A stretch of 64,000 bases of DNA, from contig NZ_CP029343.1 in NCBI RefSeq assembly GCF_003143515.1, forward strand, positions 5,208,001 through 5,272,000, in the 5' to 3' direction. The stretch is from Massilia oculi (GTDB taxonomy: Bacteria > Pseudomonadota > Gammaproteobacteria > Burkholderiales > Burkholderiaceae_D). Below are positions 43,273-52,448 of this stretch, one piece after another. A model generated the notes under the pieces. It was not told where the DNA came from. It did not search any database and worked only from the letters and a program-made list of their open reading frames with translations. The position numbers were made by a program, and so were the translations under genes. Each line of letters opens with the position of its first letter. Within the stretch, counting starts at the first letter, position 1.

Positions 43273-44931
43273 TCAGCGATAACGTGCCTCGACCAGGTCG
43301 ATCTCGCGCAGCAGCTTGCGCGCGATCTCGTCCGACAGCTGGTTCTGGCGCGTCATGCGCAGCAGCACCGCGCGCTCCTGCTCGAGCGCGGCCAGGCGGT
43401 AGTGGCGTTCGGCGCTTTCGGCTGCCCGCGCGCGCGCCGGGTCGATGTCGGTGCCACCGACGTTGCCCAACCAGCCGTCGAGCCGGTACTGGTACAGGCT
43501 GCGCACCTGGTCGGCCGCGCTGGCGTGCATCTCGGCTGCGCCTTCGGCGTCGCAGCCCATGGTCGGCGGCGGCGGCGGGGCCGTGGCGATCGCCGCCAGC
43601 GCCGCCAGCGCGGCGGCATGGCGCGCCTGGTCTTCCTCGCTCTCGTGGGCCGCCTCGGCCGGCAGTTCCAGGCCGCGCAGCACGCGGGGCAAGCCGACGC
43701 TGGCCAGCACCAGCGACACCACGATCACCGCGCTGGCCAGGAAGATCACCAGGTCGCGCCCCGGAAATGGCGTCCCGTTCGGCATCGCCAGCGGCAAGGT
43801 CAGCACGCCGGCCAGGGTGATCGCGCCGCGCACGCCGGCCAGCGAGGTGGCCAGGATCAGGCGCGGATTCGGACGGTAGACGGCCTGCTGCTGGCGCCGC
43901 GCGGCCAGCAGGGTCAGGCGCAGCGAGATCCAGACCCAGATGAAGCGCAGCAGGATCAGGCCGACGCTGATGGCCAGCGCATTGCCCACCAGCCACCAGA
44001 CGTCATGGGCCGCCGGCAGCTCGGGCGCAACCAGCGCCGCTTTCACGATATTCGGCAACTGTTCGCCCAGCAGCACGAACATGATGCCGTTGAGCGCGAA
44101 CTGGACGGTGTCCCAGACCACGGCGCGGCGCACCCGGGTGGTGGCCAGCGCGCGGCCGCTCAGCTCGACGTAGCTCATGGTGATGCCGGCCGCCACCGCC
44201 GCCAGGATGCCCGAGGCTTGCAGGTGTTCGGCCGCCAGGTAGGCGCCGAAGGGGAGCAGCAGGTTGATCAGGATCGGCGAGCCGCTTTCCTCGCCGATGC
44301 GCGCCGCCAGGATGCGCTGGGCGGCGCTGACGGCCACCGTCAGTCCCACGCCGATCGCGATGCCGGCGAGCGCCACCCACAGGAAGGTGAGGGTGGCGTC
44401 GCCCAGCGAAAAGGTACCGGTGAGCGCGGCCGCCACGGCGAAGCGGAAGCACACCAGGCCGCTGGCGTCGTTGAGCAGCGACTCGCCCTCGAGGATGTGC
44501 ATCAGGCGCGGTGGAATCGGCACGCGCGCCGCGATCGACGACACCGCCACCGGATCGGTGGGCGCCAGGATCGCCGCCAGCGCGAACGAGACGGCCAGCG
44601 GCAGGGAAGGAATCAGCCAGTGGATCAGGAAACCGGCGCCGATGACGGTGAACAGCACCAGGCCGAGCGCCAGCTCGAGGATGGTCGAGCGGTCGCGGAA
44701 CAGGCCGACCTTGGGAATGCGCCAGCCGTCCAGGAACAGCAGCGGCGGCAGGAACACGAGGAAGAAGATGTGCGGCTCGAGCCGCACGCCATGGCTGGTG
44801 GTGCTGGAAATGGCGGCGCCGAGCGCGATCTGGACCAGTGGCAGGGGGACGGCGAACGGCAGCATCCGCACCAGGTAGCCGCTCGCGACCACCGCCAGCA
44901 GCATTGCCAGTACGATTCCTACCTCATCCAT
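43273..44931 (-). CDS. Na+/H+ antiporter (CPA1/NhaP type)
   Basis: A 552-residue membrane protein with about 12 transmembrane helices (residues 1-410) and a cytoplasmic C-terminal helical tail (about 140 residues). The family core LAPTDPVAVSSIAARVP and HILEGESLLNDASGL, with the ion-binding Asp residues, is intact. It exchanges Na+ or K+ for H+ across the inner membrane. It lies after the S41 peptidase gene with a GC-rich hairpin between, so it is likely transcribed on its own. Confidence 0.9.
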   Translation of the reverse strand: MDEVGIVLAMLLAVVASGYLVRMLPFAVPLPLVQIALGAAISSTTSHGVRLEPHIFFLVFLPPLLFLDGWRIPKVGLFRDRSTILELALGLVLFTVIGAGFLIHWLIPSLPLAVSFALAAILAPTDPVAVSSIAARVPIPPRLMHILEGESLLNDASGLVCFRFAVAAALTGTFSLGDATLTFLWVALAGIAIGVGLTVAVSAAQRILAARIGEESGSPILINLLLPFGAYLAAEHLQASGILAAVAAGITMSYVELSGRALATTRVRRAVVWDTVQFALNGIMFVLLGEQLPNIVKAALVAPELPAAHDVWWLVGNALAISVGLILLRFIWVWISLRLTLLAARRQQQAVYRPNPRLILATSLAGVRGAITLAGVLTLPLAMPNGTPFPGRDLVIFLASAVIVVSLVLASVGLPRVLRGLELPAEAAHESEEDQARHAAALAALAAIATAPPPPPTMGCDAEGAAEMHASAADQVRSLYQYRLDGWLGNVGGTDIDPARARAAESAERHYRLAALEQERAVLLRMTRQNQLSDEIARKLLREIDLVEARYR

Positions 44932-45000
44932 CGACGTCCCTCCCGTTCAAAAAAAGCATGATAAGGGATACGGGACGATTGCGCTGGACGGGAGTTTCCT

Positions 45001-45025
45001 GCGCCGGGCCTGGAGCGCCCGGCGC
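45001..45025 (-). terminator. Possible hairpin terminator between the S41 peptidase and antiporter genes
   Basis: A perfect 9-bp stem GCGCCGGGC / GCCCGGCGC (45001-45009 and 45017-45025) with a 7-base loop lies 15 bases after the peptidase stop. There is no T-tract on the minus strand. Confidence 0.4.
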
Positions 45026-45039
45026 AAGCGCTCGCTCGG

Positions 45040-46134
45040 TCAGCTCTCTCCCCGGAGCGTGTAGACCGGCTTCTCGGTTTCGCCTTTCTCGACCATTGCA
45101 AGCACGCGCTGCAGGTTCTTGCGCTCCTTGTCATCCTTGGCCGACGAAACCAGGCTGCGCAGGATGGCGACATGCGCCATCTGCAGCGCTTGCGCGGCCG
45201 GCACCGCGATGTCCGGTTTCACGCCGACGTGCTCCCAGTTGGTCTTGGTGACGGGATTGGTCGCGCGCGCGGTAGGGACCGCGACCACGATGCCGTGCCC
45301 GGCGCTGAACCAGGTGACGGGATTGGAGCCGCCACCGGTGGTCTCGCCGACCAGCGTCCCGCGCTTCTGCGCCTGGAAATCGTAGGCGCAATGCTCGCCG
45401 CCGGAGAACGTGCGGGCAGAGGTCAGCACGTATACCGGCCGGTCGTAACGCAGCGCGACGGTCGGCACGGTCCAGAACTGCGTCGTTGTATTCTCGGGGC
45501 GATTGTAGATGTCGAGCAGGTGACGCTGGTCGCCGAGCGGGAAGAAATGGCTCATCAGATAAGCGACGCTGGCCGGACTGCCGCCACCGTTGCGGCGCAG
45601 GTCGAGGATCAGCGCCTCCGTTCCTTCCATGAGCCCCATTGCAGCCGTGTACGCCGGACCGGAGAATTCGGTAGGTCCGAAACCGCGCAAGTCGATGTAG
45701 CCGACGTTGCCGGGGAGGCGTTCCACCTTCTCGATGCCATAGCCCCGGCGTGTGGTCCAGTCCCGCACCTCTTCCATTTCGGCCCGGGTGGGTGCCTGGT
45801 TGCTGCCGGTTCGCTCACGAAAAGCGTCGTTGACGTGGGCGCCGAAATGCTTGTCGCCGCTCAGTTCGCGCAAGTCCGTGGCCAGCGCGGTGCTGAACGC
45901 CTTCACGCTGGTGGCCGACGCATAGCCGCCATCGGCATGTTTTGCCGCGATCGCGCGGCCGACGCGTTCTGCCACGGCGGGATCAATGTAGTTCGCATTC
46001 AGTTTGATCGCCAGCGTCTGCACGATCGCAGCGCGATCGGACGCCTTCAGCAGGGCATCCTCCCCGGCGAAAGCGGAAAACGACAACAGGGCTCCCGATA
46101 CGACGCCTGCAACAAACTTCTTCTTGACTGACAT
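45040..46134 (-). CDS. S41-family (C-terminal processing-like) serine peptidase, exported
   Basis: A 364-residue protein with a signal peptide (residues about 1-23, ending SFSAFA), an N-terminal helical part and an S41 protease domain. The catalytic Ser lies in SARTFSGGEHCAYDF (about residues 238-252), and the following QKRGTLVGETTGGG is the family's conserved glycine loop. It has no PDZ domain, as in interphotoreceptor-retinoid-binding-like S41 members, and is shorter than CtpA. The target is unknown. Confidence 0.85.
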   Translation of the reverse strand: MSVKKKFVAGVVSGALLSFSAFAGEDALLKASDRAAIVQTLAIKLNANYIDPAVAERVGRAIAAKHADGGYASATSVKAFSTALATDLRELSGDKHFGAHVNDAFRERTGSNQAPTRAEMEEVRDWTTRRGYGIEKVERLPGNVGYIDLRGFGPTEFSGPAYTAAMGLMEGTEALILDLRRNGGGSPASVAYLMSHFFPLGDQRHLLDIYNRPENTTTQFWTVPTVALRYDRPVYVLTSARTFSGGEHCAYDFQAQKRGTLVGETTGGGSNPVTWFSAGHGIVVAVPTARATNPVTKTNWEHVGVKPDIAVPAAQALQMAHVAILRSLVSSAKDDKERKNLQRVLAMVEKGETEKPVYTLRGES

Positions 46135-46209
46135 ATTTGCCTCCAGGTTGTATTACTCAGCGGTTGAAAGTCTCGTGGAAAAGTGTGCGTGGCGCGCCTT
46201 CGGCCGGCG

Positions 46210-46701
46210 TCATCGAATCGGCTTGGGCGGCTGGCCGTCGTGCAGGCGCAGGTTGGCATCGCGGATACGCGCGCTGAAAGAACGCTTTTCGAGTGCGGCG
46301 GTTGCCTGTTCGAGGCAGGCGGACAAGGGAAACGCCAGTTCCGCATCCAGGCCGTCGGCCGCGGATTTGGTCGCCTGCCAGCAGGCCCTGAGCTGCGGCA
46401 CAAGCGCTTCGCCGGCGGCGCTGAGACGCACCACGCGCTGTCTGCCGTCTTCGCCGCAGGCGGCCACCGTCAACAGACCCTTTTTGACCATCAAGGCCAC
46501 CGTCTGGGTGGCGGCGGGCTGCGTGATCTTGCCGAGGGTCGCCAACTCTCCGATCGTCGCGCTCGGCCGCTCGGCTAGCACCCGCATCACTGGGGTGTAG
46601 CGCGGCCGGTAATCCAGCCCCGCGTCTACATAGGCCTGCTCGACCGCGCCATCGAGCAGTTCAATCAAATGTCGTAATTGCGTGCCAAGGCCAGGTTTCA
46701 T
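46210..46701 (-). CDS. MarR-family transcriptional regulator
   Basis: A 163-residue winged-helix protein. RPSATIGELATLGKITQPAATQTVALMVKKGLL (in parts, residues about 50-85) is the MarR helix-turn-helix and VVRLSAAGEAL the wing. The ligand is unknown. It reads away from a palindromic AT-rich operator just upstream, so autoregulation is likely. The S41 peptidase gene is 75 bases downstream in the same direction and may be in its regulon. Confidence 0.87.
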   Translation of the reverse strand: MKPGLGTQLRHLIELLDGAVEQAYVDAGLDYRPRYTPVMRVLAERPSATIGELATLGKITQPAATQTVALMVKKGLLTVAACGEDGRQRVVRLSAAGEALVPQLRACWQATKSAADGLDAELAFPLSACLEQATAALEKRSFSARIRDANLRLHDGQPPKPIR

Positions 46702-46720
46702 GAAGGCATAATATCATGCC

Positions 46721-46740
46721 TTATATAAGTTCTTATATAA
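46721..46740. promoter_or_regulatory. Perfect palindromic operator upstream of the MarR gene
   Basis: TTATATAAG-TT-CTTATATAA has two perfect inverted 9-mers separated by two bases, 19 bases upstream of the MarR start. The nearer sequence GGCATAATATCATGCC (46705-46720) also has 5-bp inverted arms. Such AT-rich dyads are typical MarR binding sites. Confidence 0.65.
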
Positions 46741-46787
46741 ATATGATCTGCTCGGCAGAGCCGATCTCCTCAGCTCTGGTCAGCGAC

Positions 46788-48656
46788 TCAAGTTGATGTG
46801 CGCAGATGATCGAGCAGATCGTCCAGCGGCATCGGCCGGTGGAACAGGAAGCCCTGCATGCTGGCGTTGCCGTGGCGCGCGAGATACCCTGCCTGGGCCT
46901 CGGTCTCGACGCCTTCTGCGACCACGCGCAGGCCCAGGTGGCCGGCCATCGACAGGATCGACTGCACGATGGCGGTGCCGTCCATGTCGTGCGGGGTGTC
47001 GCGGATAAAACTCTTGTCGATCTTGAGTTCGTACAGCGGCATGCGGGTCAGGTAGGCCAGGCTCGAGTAGCCGGTGCCGAAATCGTCGACCGAGATGCGC
47101 ACGCCCAGCGCCGCCAGTTCGTGCATGCGCGCGACGGTCTGGTCGAGGCGGTCGACCAGCAGGCCTTCGGTGATCTCGAACACCAGCTGGCCGGGCGGCA
47201 CGCCGGTCTCCTGCAGGATGCTTTCCACCCGCGCCACGAAGTCGGGCTGGCGGAACTGCATCGGGCTGACGTTGACCGACAGCGGCAGCCGATGGCCGAC
47301 GCGCACCAGCGCGTGCCAGGCCAGGCAGGCTTCGCGCAGCACCCACTCGCCCAGCGGCACGATCAGGCCGCTCGACTCGGCGACCGGGATGAACTGGTCG
47401 GGCGGCACGCTGCTGCCGTCCTTGCGGCGCCAGCGCATCAGGAGTTCCGCTCCGGTCGGGCGCCGCGCGCCGTCGACCTGCAGTTGCAGGTGCAGCGACA
47501 GCTCGCCATGTTCCAGCGCCAGGCCCAGGTCGCGCTCGAGGGTGAGGCGGCGTTCGGCGTCGCGCAGCATGCCGGGCTCGAACAGGGCGACGCCGTTGCG
47601 GCCGCGCGCCTTGGCGTGGTACATGGCGGTATCGGCCTCGCGCAGCAGGTCGTGCACCTGGGCCGGCGAATTGGCCGCCCTGGTCAACGCGACGCCGATG
47701 CTGGCGGTGGCGTAATAGCGCTGGCCCTCGATGATCGTCTTTTCGCACAAGGCGCCGCGGATCTCCTCGGCCAGCGCCAGCGCGCGCGCGGTGGCGGCGT
47801 CGGCGTCCGGGCCCAGGTCGTCCAGCAGCACCACGAACTCGTCGCCGCCCAGGCGCCCCACGCAGGACCGCGCCCCGGCCACCGAAGCCAGGCGTTCGGC
47901 CGCCTGGCGCAGCAACTGGTCGCCGACGGCATGGCCGCGCGCATCGTTGACGTTCTTGAAGTTGTCGAGGTCGACGTACAGCACCGCGCCCAGGGTGCTG
48001 CCGCAGCGCGTGCCTTCGACAAGTTCGGCCAGGCGGTCCATCAGCAGGCGCCGGTTCGGCAGGCCTGTCAGCATGTCATAGAATGCCAGGCGGTTGACGG
48101 TGTCGGCGGCGGTGCGCGCTTCCTGCACCGACCTCGCCAGGCCCTTGAGCAGGGTGCCGGCGGTGAAAGTGACGAGGGCGCCGACGCAAGCGAAGTTGAT
48201 CGCCACCACCAGCGAGGAAAGCAGCGGATCGGTCTCCAGCCCCGGCACGTACAGCCGCGCATAACCGTTCATGCCGAACCCCACGATGCACAGCGCGCCG
48301 ACCGCCAGCGTGAGGATGCCGGCCCGGTTGCCGAGCAGGATCACGGCCATGATCGGCGGCGCCATCAGATAGTTCAGGCTCACCGGTCCCACCGCCAGCA
48401 TCAGTCCGATCGCGATCATGAACAGCACGGCCAGGAAGTTCAGCACGCGGAAGGTATGGGGCAGGCGGTCGAGGCGCCAGATGGCGAAGATCCAGGCCAG
48501 CGCCACCGCATCCATCACTGCGATCTGCCAAAGGCCCTGGCGCAGCGCCAGGGCGACGCTCGGCAAGGCGGTGCTGGTGCCCAGCACCAGCACGATCGGC
48601 AGCAAGGTGGAGAAAACACGTGCGCGCCATTGCGCGATATCGTCAGTGGGAATCAT
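46788..48656 (-). CDS. GGDEF-EAL cyclic-di-GMP protein with membrane N-terminus
   Basis: A 622-residue protein with about five or six N-terminal transmembrane helices (residues 15-165), a GGDEF domain with intact GGDEF (RLGGDEFVVLL), and an EAL domain. The EAL signature is ELL (GAELLMRW), keeping the catalytic Glu, and the other EAL motifs (NVSPMQF, FEITEG, DDFGTGYSSL, VAEGVET) are present, so phosphodiesterase activity is likely. No RxxD inhibitory site is seen before GGDEF. The net effect on c-di-GMP is unknown. Confidence 0.9.
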   Translation of the reverse strand: MIPTDDIAQWRARVFSTLLPIVLVLGTSTALPSVALALRQGLWQIAVMDAVALAWIFAIWRLDRLPHTFRVLNFLAVLFMIAIGLMLAVGPVSLNYLMAPPIMAVILLGNRAGILTLAVGALCIVGFGMNGYARLYVPGLETDPLLSSLVVAINFACVGALVTFTAGTLLKGLARSVQEARTAADTVNRLAFYDMLTGLPNRRLLMDRLAELVEGTRCGSTLGAVLYVDLDNFKNVNDARGHAVGDQLLRQAAERLASVAGARSCVGRLGGDEFVVLLDDLGPDADAATARALALAEEIRGALCEKTIIEGQRYYATASIGVALTRAANSPAQVHDLLREADTAMYHAKARGRNGVALFEPGMLRDAERRLTLERDLGLALEHGELSLHLQLQVDGARRPTGAELLMRWRRKDGSSVPPDQFIPVAESSGLIVPLGEWVLREACLAWHALVRVGHRLPLSVNVSPMQFRQPDFVARVESILQETGVPPGQLVFEITEGLLVDRLDQTVARMHELAALGVRISVDDFGTGYSSLAYLTRMPLYELKIDKSFIRDTPHDMDGTAIVQSILSMAGHLGLRVVAEGVETEAQAGYLARHGNASMQGFLFHRPMPLDDLLDHLRTST

Positions 48657-48705
48657 CAGGCAGCATCCAGGTCAGCATGCCCACAGAATTTCTCCGGAGT
48701 GCATA

Positions 48706-48725
48706 AATTTGCTTGTCGGCAAATT
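48706..48725. promoter_or_regulatory. Inverted repeat upstream of the GGDEF-EAL gene
   Basis: AATTTGC-TTGTCG-GCAAATT: perfect 7-bp arms, 6-base spacer, about 50 bases upstream of the GGDEF-EAL start in the gap after the histidine kinase gene. It could be an operator or a weak terminator of the kinase gene. Confidence 0.3.
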
Positions 48726-48842
48726 CTATGTAGGCGGCATGCCGCGTGTCACGCGATATTTACCGCAATGTTGTTTCGAAACGACCAAAGGTGAAACGGC
48801 AACAGGTCTGCGTCGACACGATGCAGACCTGGAAATCATGGT

Positions 48843-51092
48843 TCAGCGCGCAGCGGCGACGGCCAGCAGCTCGCCCAGCTGCAGCGTGTTGACCGGCTTG
48901 ACCAGGTAATGGTCGAAGCCGGCCTGGTCGGCCGCCTCGCGGTCTTGCTGGCGCCCGTAACCGGTGGCGGCGACCAGGGTGGCGCCGCTGGTCTGCGGCA
49001 GGCGGCGCAGGCGGCGCGCCAGCTCGTTGCCGTCCATGTCGGGCAGGCCGATGTCGAGGATGCAGACCTGGGGCGCGAACGCCTTGGCGATCTCGATCGC
49101 GTCGACGCCGCAGTAGGCGATCTCGACGTCGTGGCCGGTGGCGCGCAGGAACAGGTTGAGCGTGTGGGCGGCATCGAGGTTGTCGTCCACCACCAGGATG
49201 CGCAGCGCGTTCGGCGGGGTCGCATCCAGGATCTGGCTGCCCGCTGGCAGGTGGCCCGGCAAGTGGGCGGGCAGGGGCAGGCTTTCCTGGCGGTGGCGCG
49301 GCAGGCGCACGGTGAAGGTGCTGCCGTGGCCCAGGCCGGCGCTGCGCGCGCCGACGCTGCCGCCATGCAGCTCGACCAGGCTCTTGGCCAGCGCCAGGCC
49401 CAGGCCCAGGCCGCCCTGCGAACGGTCCGGAGTACGTTCGGCCTGGGTGAACAGGTCGAACACGCGCTCGACCAGGTGCGCCTCCATGCCGATGCCGTCG
49501 TCGCTCACGCTCAGTTCCCAGTCGTCGCCGGCCTCGACCAGCTGGAGCTGGATGTGGCCGCCCTCCGGCGTGTACTTGGTGGCGTTGCCCAGCAAATTGG
49601 CCACCACCTGCACCAGGCGCTTGTGGTCGCCCTTGACGTGGGCCGGGCCGGTCGGCAGATCGAGCACCACCTTGTGGCGTCGCGCGCCGATCAGGGGGCG
49701 GATCTGCTCGGCGGCGTCGTCGACCACGTTGCGCAGGTCCAGCACCTGGGTCGACAGCGACACCAGGCCGCGCGTCACGCGCGACACGTCGAGCAGGTCG
49801 TCCACCAGGCTGGTCATGTGCTCGACCTGGCGCGCGATGATGGCGCAGGTCTGGGTGATCTGGGCATTATCCGAGTGCAGCAGCTTGAGCAGGTGGGCGC
49901 CGGTGCTGATCGGCGCCAGCGGATTTCTCAGCTCGTGCGCCAGCATCGCCAGGAATTCGTCCTTGCGCTGGTCGGCGGCGCGCAGCTCGCGCTCGGCCTG
50001 CCCGCGCGCGGCTTCCTTCTTCTGCAGGTTCTCGGCCATCTCGTCCAGCGCCGCCGCCAGCCGCCCGATCTCCTCGTTGCCGTATTCGATCCGGGTGCGC
50101 GTATCGAGCTCGCCGGCGGCGATGCGGCGCGCGACCGTGGTCAGGCCGCGCACTCGCTGCACGATCAGTTTTTCGCCGGCCAGCCAGGCTGCCAGCAACG
50201 CCAGCAGGGTGGTGGCGCCAAGGCCGAGCAGGGACATGAACTGGGCGTCGCGGGCGACCTGGGTGATCAGGTCGGTCGGCACCCCGATGGTGATGGTGTA
50301 GTCGGTGAGGGTCGGCGAGCCGACGCGGGCGAAGGCGTGCAGGCGCTCGATCCCGTCCTCGCCGCGCACCACCAGCGCGCGGTCGTGCGGCCCGCGCATC
50401 GCGTCCAGCATCTCGCCGGTGACGCGCTTGCCGAACCAGCGCTCGGGGTCGGGCCGGCGCGAGATCAGGTTGCCCGAGGCGTCGGCCGTCTCCAGGATCG
50501 AACCGGGCGGCATGCTGATGTCGTTGACGAAGGTGTCCAGGCCGGCCAGGTCCATGGCCGCGAACACCACCGCCACCACGTCGCCCGAGCGGTCGATGAC
50601 GGGATAGGTGAGATTGATCGTGTGCTTGCGGATCACGCGTCCGAACACGTAGTCGCTGGCGATGAAGCGGCGCTCGGCGAGCGCGCGCTTGAAGTGGCTG
50701 CGGTCGCCCAGGTTCACCGGATGCAGCATCGGCACCGCGCTGCAGGTGACGTCGCCGTTCAGCTGGATCAGGCCGAAATTGACGTAGCCCTCGTTGCGGT
50801 CGAGGACATTGGCCAGCAGGGCATTGCAGCCGGCGGTGTCGCCCATCAGGTCGGGCACGCTGACCAGGTCGACCAGGATCTGGCGCGCGCGGTCGATCGA
50901 TTGCGCCTCGTTGGCGGCCGCCAGCGCGGTGAGGCGCTGGAGGTTTTCTTCCGAGGCGCGGATCGCCGCCTCGCGCTCGCGCAGGCCGCCCAGTACGGTG
51001 ACGACGGCAATCGGTGCGATCGCCAGCAGGACCAGCAGCATCAGGCGGCTGCGCAGGCTATTCAGGCGAAAGCGCCCCAGCAAACGGCTCAT
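48843..51092 (-). CDS. Hybrid sensor histidine kinase with Cache-like sensor, HAMP and receiver domains
   Basis: A 749-residue membrane kinase. It has two transmembrane helices (about residues 15-35 and 275-300) around a periplasmic dCache-type domain, a HAMP linker (about 300-355), then HisKA with the phospho-accepting His386 in AHELRNPLAP. A HATPase domain (with SDDGIGM and GGLGLGLAL) and a C-terminal receiver with Asp680 in LDIGLPDMDG follow. No output regulator is adjacent, so phosphate must leave via an Hpt or another partner. ATG 51092 overlaps the aminotransferase stop (ATGA), so the two genes are coupled. Confidence 0.9.
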   Translation of the reverse strand: MSRLLGRFRLNSLRSRLMLLVLLAIAPIAVVTVLGGLREREAAIRASEENLQRLTALAAANEAQSIDRARQILVDLVSVPDLMGDTAGCNALLANVLDRNEGYVNFGLIQLNGDVTCSAVPMLHPVNLGDRSHFKRALAERRFIASDYVFGRVIRKHTINLTYPVIDRSGDVVAVVFAAMDLAGLDTFVNDISMPPGSILETADASGNLISRRPDPERWFGKRVTGEMLDAMRGPHDRALVVRGEDGIERLHAFARVGSPTLTDYTITIGVPTDLITQVARDAQFMSLLGLGATTLLALLAAWLAGEKLIVQRVRGLTTVARRIAAGELDTRTRIEYGNEEIGRLAAALDEMAENLQKKEAARGQAERELRAADQRKDEFLAMLAHELRNPLAPISTGAHLLKLLHSDNAQITQTCAIIARQVEHMTSLVDDLLDVSRVTRGLVSLSTQVLDLRNVVDDAAEQIRPLIGARRHKVVLDLPTGPAHVKGDHKRLVQVVANLLGNATKYTPEGGHIQLQLVEAGDDWELSVSDDGIGMEAHLVERVFDLFTQAERTPDRSQGGLGLGLALAKSLVELHGGSVGARSAGLGHGSTFTVRLPRHRQESLPLPAHLPGHLPAGSQILDATPPNALRILVVDDNLDAAHTLNLFLRATGHDVEIAYCGVDAIEIAKAFAPQVCILDIGLPDMDGNELARRLRRLPQTSGATLVAATGYGRQQDREAADQAGFDHYLVKPVNTLQLGELLAVAAAR

Positions 51093-52261
51093 CGAGGCTC
51101 CGCCATCTCCGCCGCTTCCGCCAGCCGCGCGCCGAATGCGATGATGCGGCGCACGCCTTCCATCAGGGTGTCTTCGTCGTCCGAGATATAGCCGATGCGG
51201 ATGAAGCCGGGTTGGCCGAGCGCGTCGCCCGGCATCAGCGCCACCCGTTCCTCGTCCAGCAGGCGCTCGGCGAAGCCGATCGTGTCCATGGTGAGCCCGC
51301 GCACGTCGCCCCACAGATAGGGGCCGGAGGCCGGCGCGTGCATGGTGATCCAGGGCGTGCCGGCGAACAGGCCCACCACCAGGTCGCGCCGCGCGCGGTA
51401 GTCGCGCAGCAGCGCTTGCGGGCTGCCGGTGGCGAAGGCGGCCACCGCCGCCACCTGCGACAGGTGCGGCGCGGCGGCCGTGATCGGTCCCTGCAGGGTC
51501 TGCATCGCATTGACCAGCGCGGCCGGGGCGAGGGCGAAACCGATGCGCCAGCCCATCATGGCATAGCTCTGCGAGGCCGAGAACAGGGTGACCACGCCCA
51601 GTTCGCGCCAGTCGCACAGCGCCGCCAGCGTGACGTGCTCGCCGTCATAGACCAGGTGTTCGTAGCTCTCGTCGACGATCACGTGCACGCCGCCCGCCGC
51701 CGCCCAGTCGCGCACCAGTTCCAGCTCGCGCCGGCTGAATACCTTGCCGGTCGGGTTATGCGGATTGTTCAACACCAGCGCCTTGACCTTGCCGAAAGCC
51801 GCCAGGGAGGCTTCGGTCAGCGTCTGCGGCAGGTCGGCCAGCACCAACTCGAGTCCCAGCAGCTCGGCGGTGGCGAGATAGGCCGGCCAGTGCGGACGGA
51901 ACACGGCGATGCGGTCGCCCGGGTCGGTCATCGCGTACAACGCCTGGTAATACGCCTGCTTGCAACCGTTGGTCACGATGATCTCGTCCACCTGCGCCTC
52001 GATCCGGTTCTCGGCCGCGAGCTTGGCGCGCAGCGCCTCGCGCACCTTCAGCGCGCCGCCCACCTCGGTATACGGCAACGTGCGATCGCGCCCGATGGCG
52101 CCCGACACCGCGTCCAGCACGCTGGCCGGGGCCGGGAAGTGCGAAATCGCGATCGAGAAATCGATGACGCGCTCACCCGCATTGCGCAGCGCTTCGGCGC
52201 GGCCGTGCATGGCGGTGGTGGCTAGGGGACGGGAATGCGCGATTCGGTCTGAGATCTTCAT
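51089..52261 (-). CDS. Class I/II aminotransferase-like protein lacking the PLP lysine
   Basis: A 390-residue fold-type I aminotransferase-like protein. Most family motifs are there: GCKQAYYQAL, NNPHNPTGK, VDESYEHLVYDG and the arginine in GWRIGF. In the position of the PLP-binding lysine (SKxYAMxGWR in relatives) this protein reads SQSYAMMGWR, with Gln231 (CAG) instead of Lys. A single A-to-C change from AAG would give this. Without the Schiff-base lysine normal transamination is not expected. Either it is a degenerate enzyme, a binding protein, or the base is an error. It is cotranscribed with the sensor kinase. Confidence 0.85.
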   Translation of the reverse strand: MKISDRIAHSRPLATTAMHGRAEALRNAGERVIDFSIAISHFPAPASVLDAVSGAIGRDRTLPYTEVGGALKVREALRAKLAAENRIEAQVDEIIVTNGCKQAYYQALYAMTDPGDRIAVFRPHWPAYLATAELLGLELVLADLPQTLTEASLAAFGKVKALVLNNPHNPTGKVFSRRELELVRDWAAAGGVHVIVDESYEHLVYDGEHVTLAALCDWRELGVVTLFSASQSYAMMGWRIGFALAPAALVNAMQTLQGPITAAAPHLSQVAAVAAFATGSPQALLRDYRARRDLVVGLFAGTPWITMHAPASGPYLWGDVRGLTMDTIGFAERLLDEERVALMPGDALGQPGFIRIGYISDDEDTLMEGVRRIIAFGARLAEAAEMAEPR

Positions 52262-52448
52262 CGTGTCGGTGTCGCTTTATCCAGATTGGGTGGCCGGCTG
52301 CGCATCATCCGGGCTGTCGGTACGTTCTTTCTCGATTGTACTAAAAACTGGCGTTCTCCATAGGAGGATTCTTACATGTGCAACAAGAGATTGACACCTC
52401 AAGCACATGGGCGGGTAAACTGTCCCCATACCAGCACCGGGAGGGGAA

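Noticed and set aside
42148..44961. A 937-residue plus-strand frame across topoisomerase IB and the antiporter
   Set aside because: It spans two unrelated genes on the other strand and has no domain; shadow frame.
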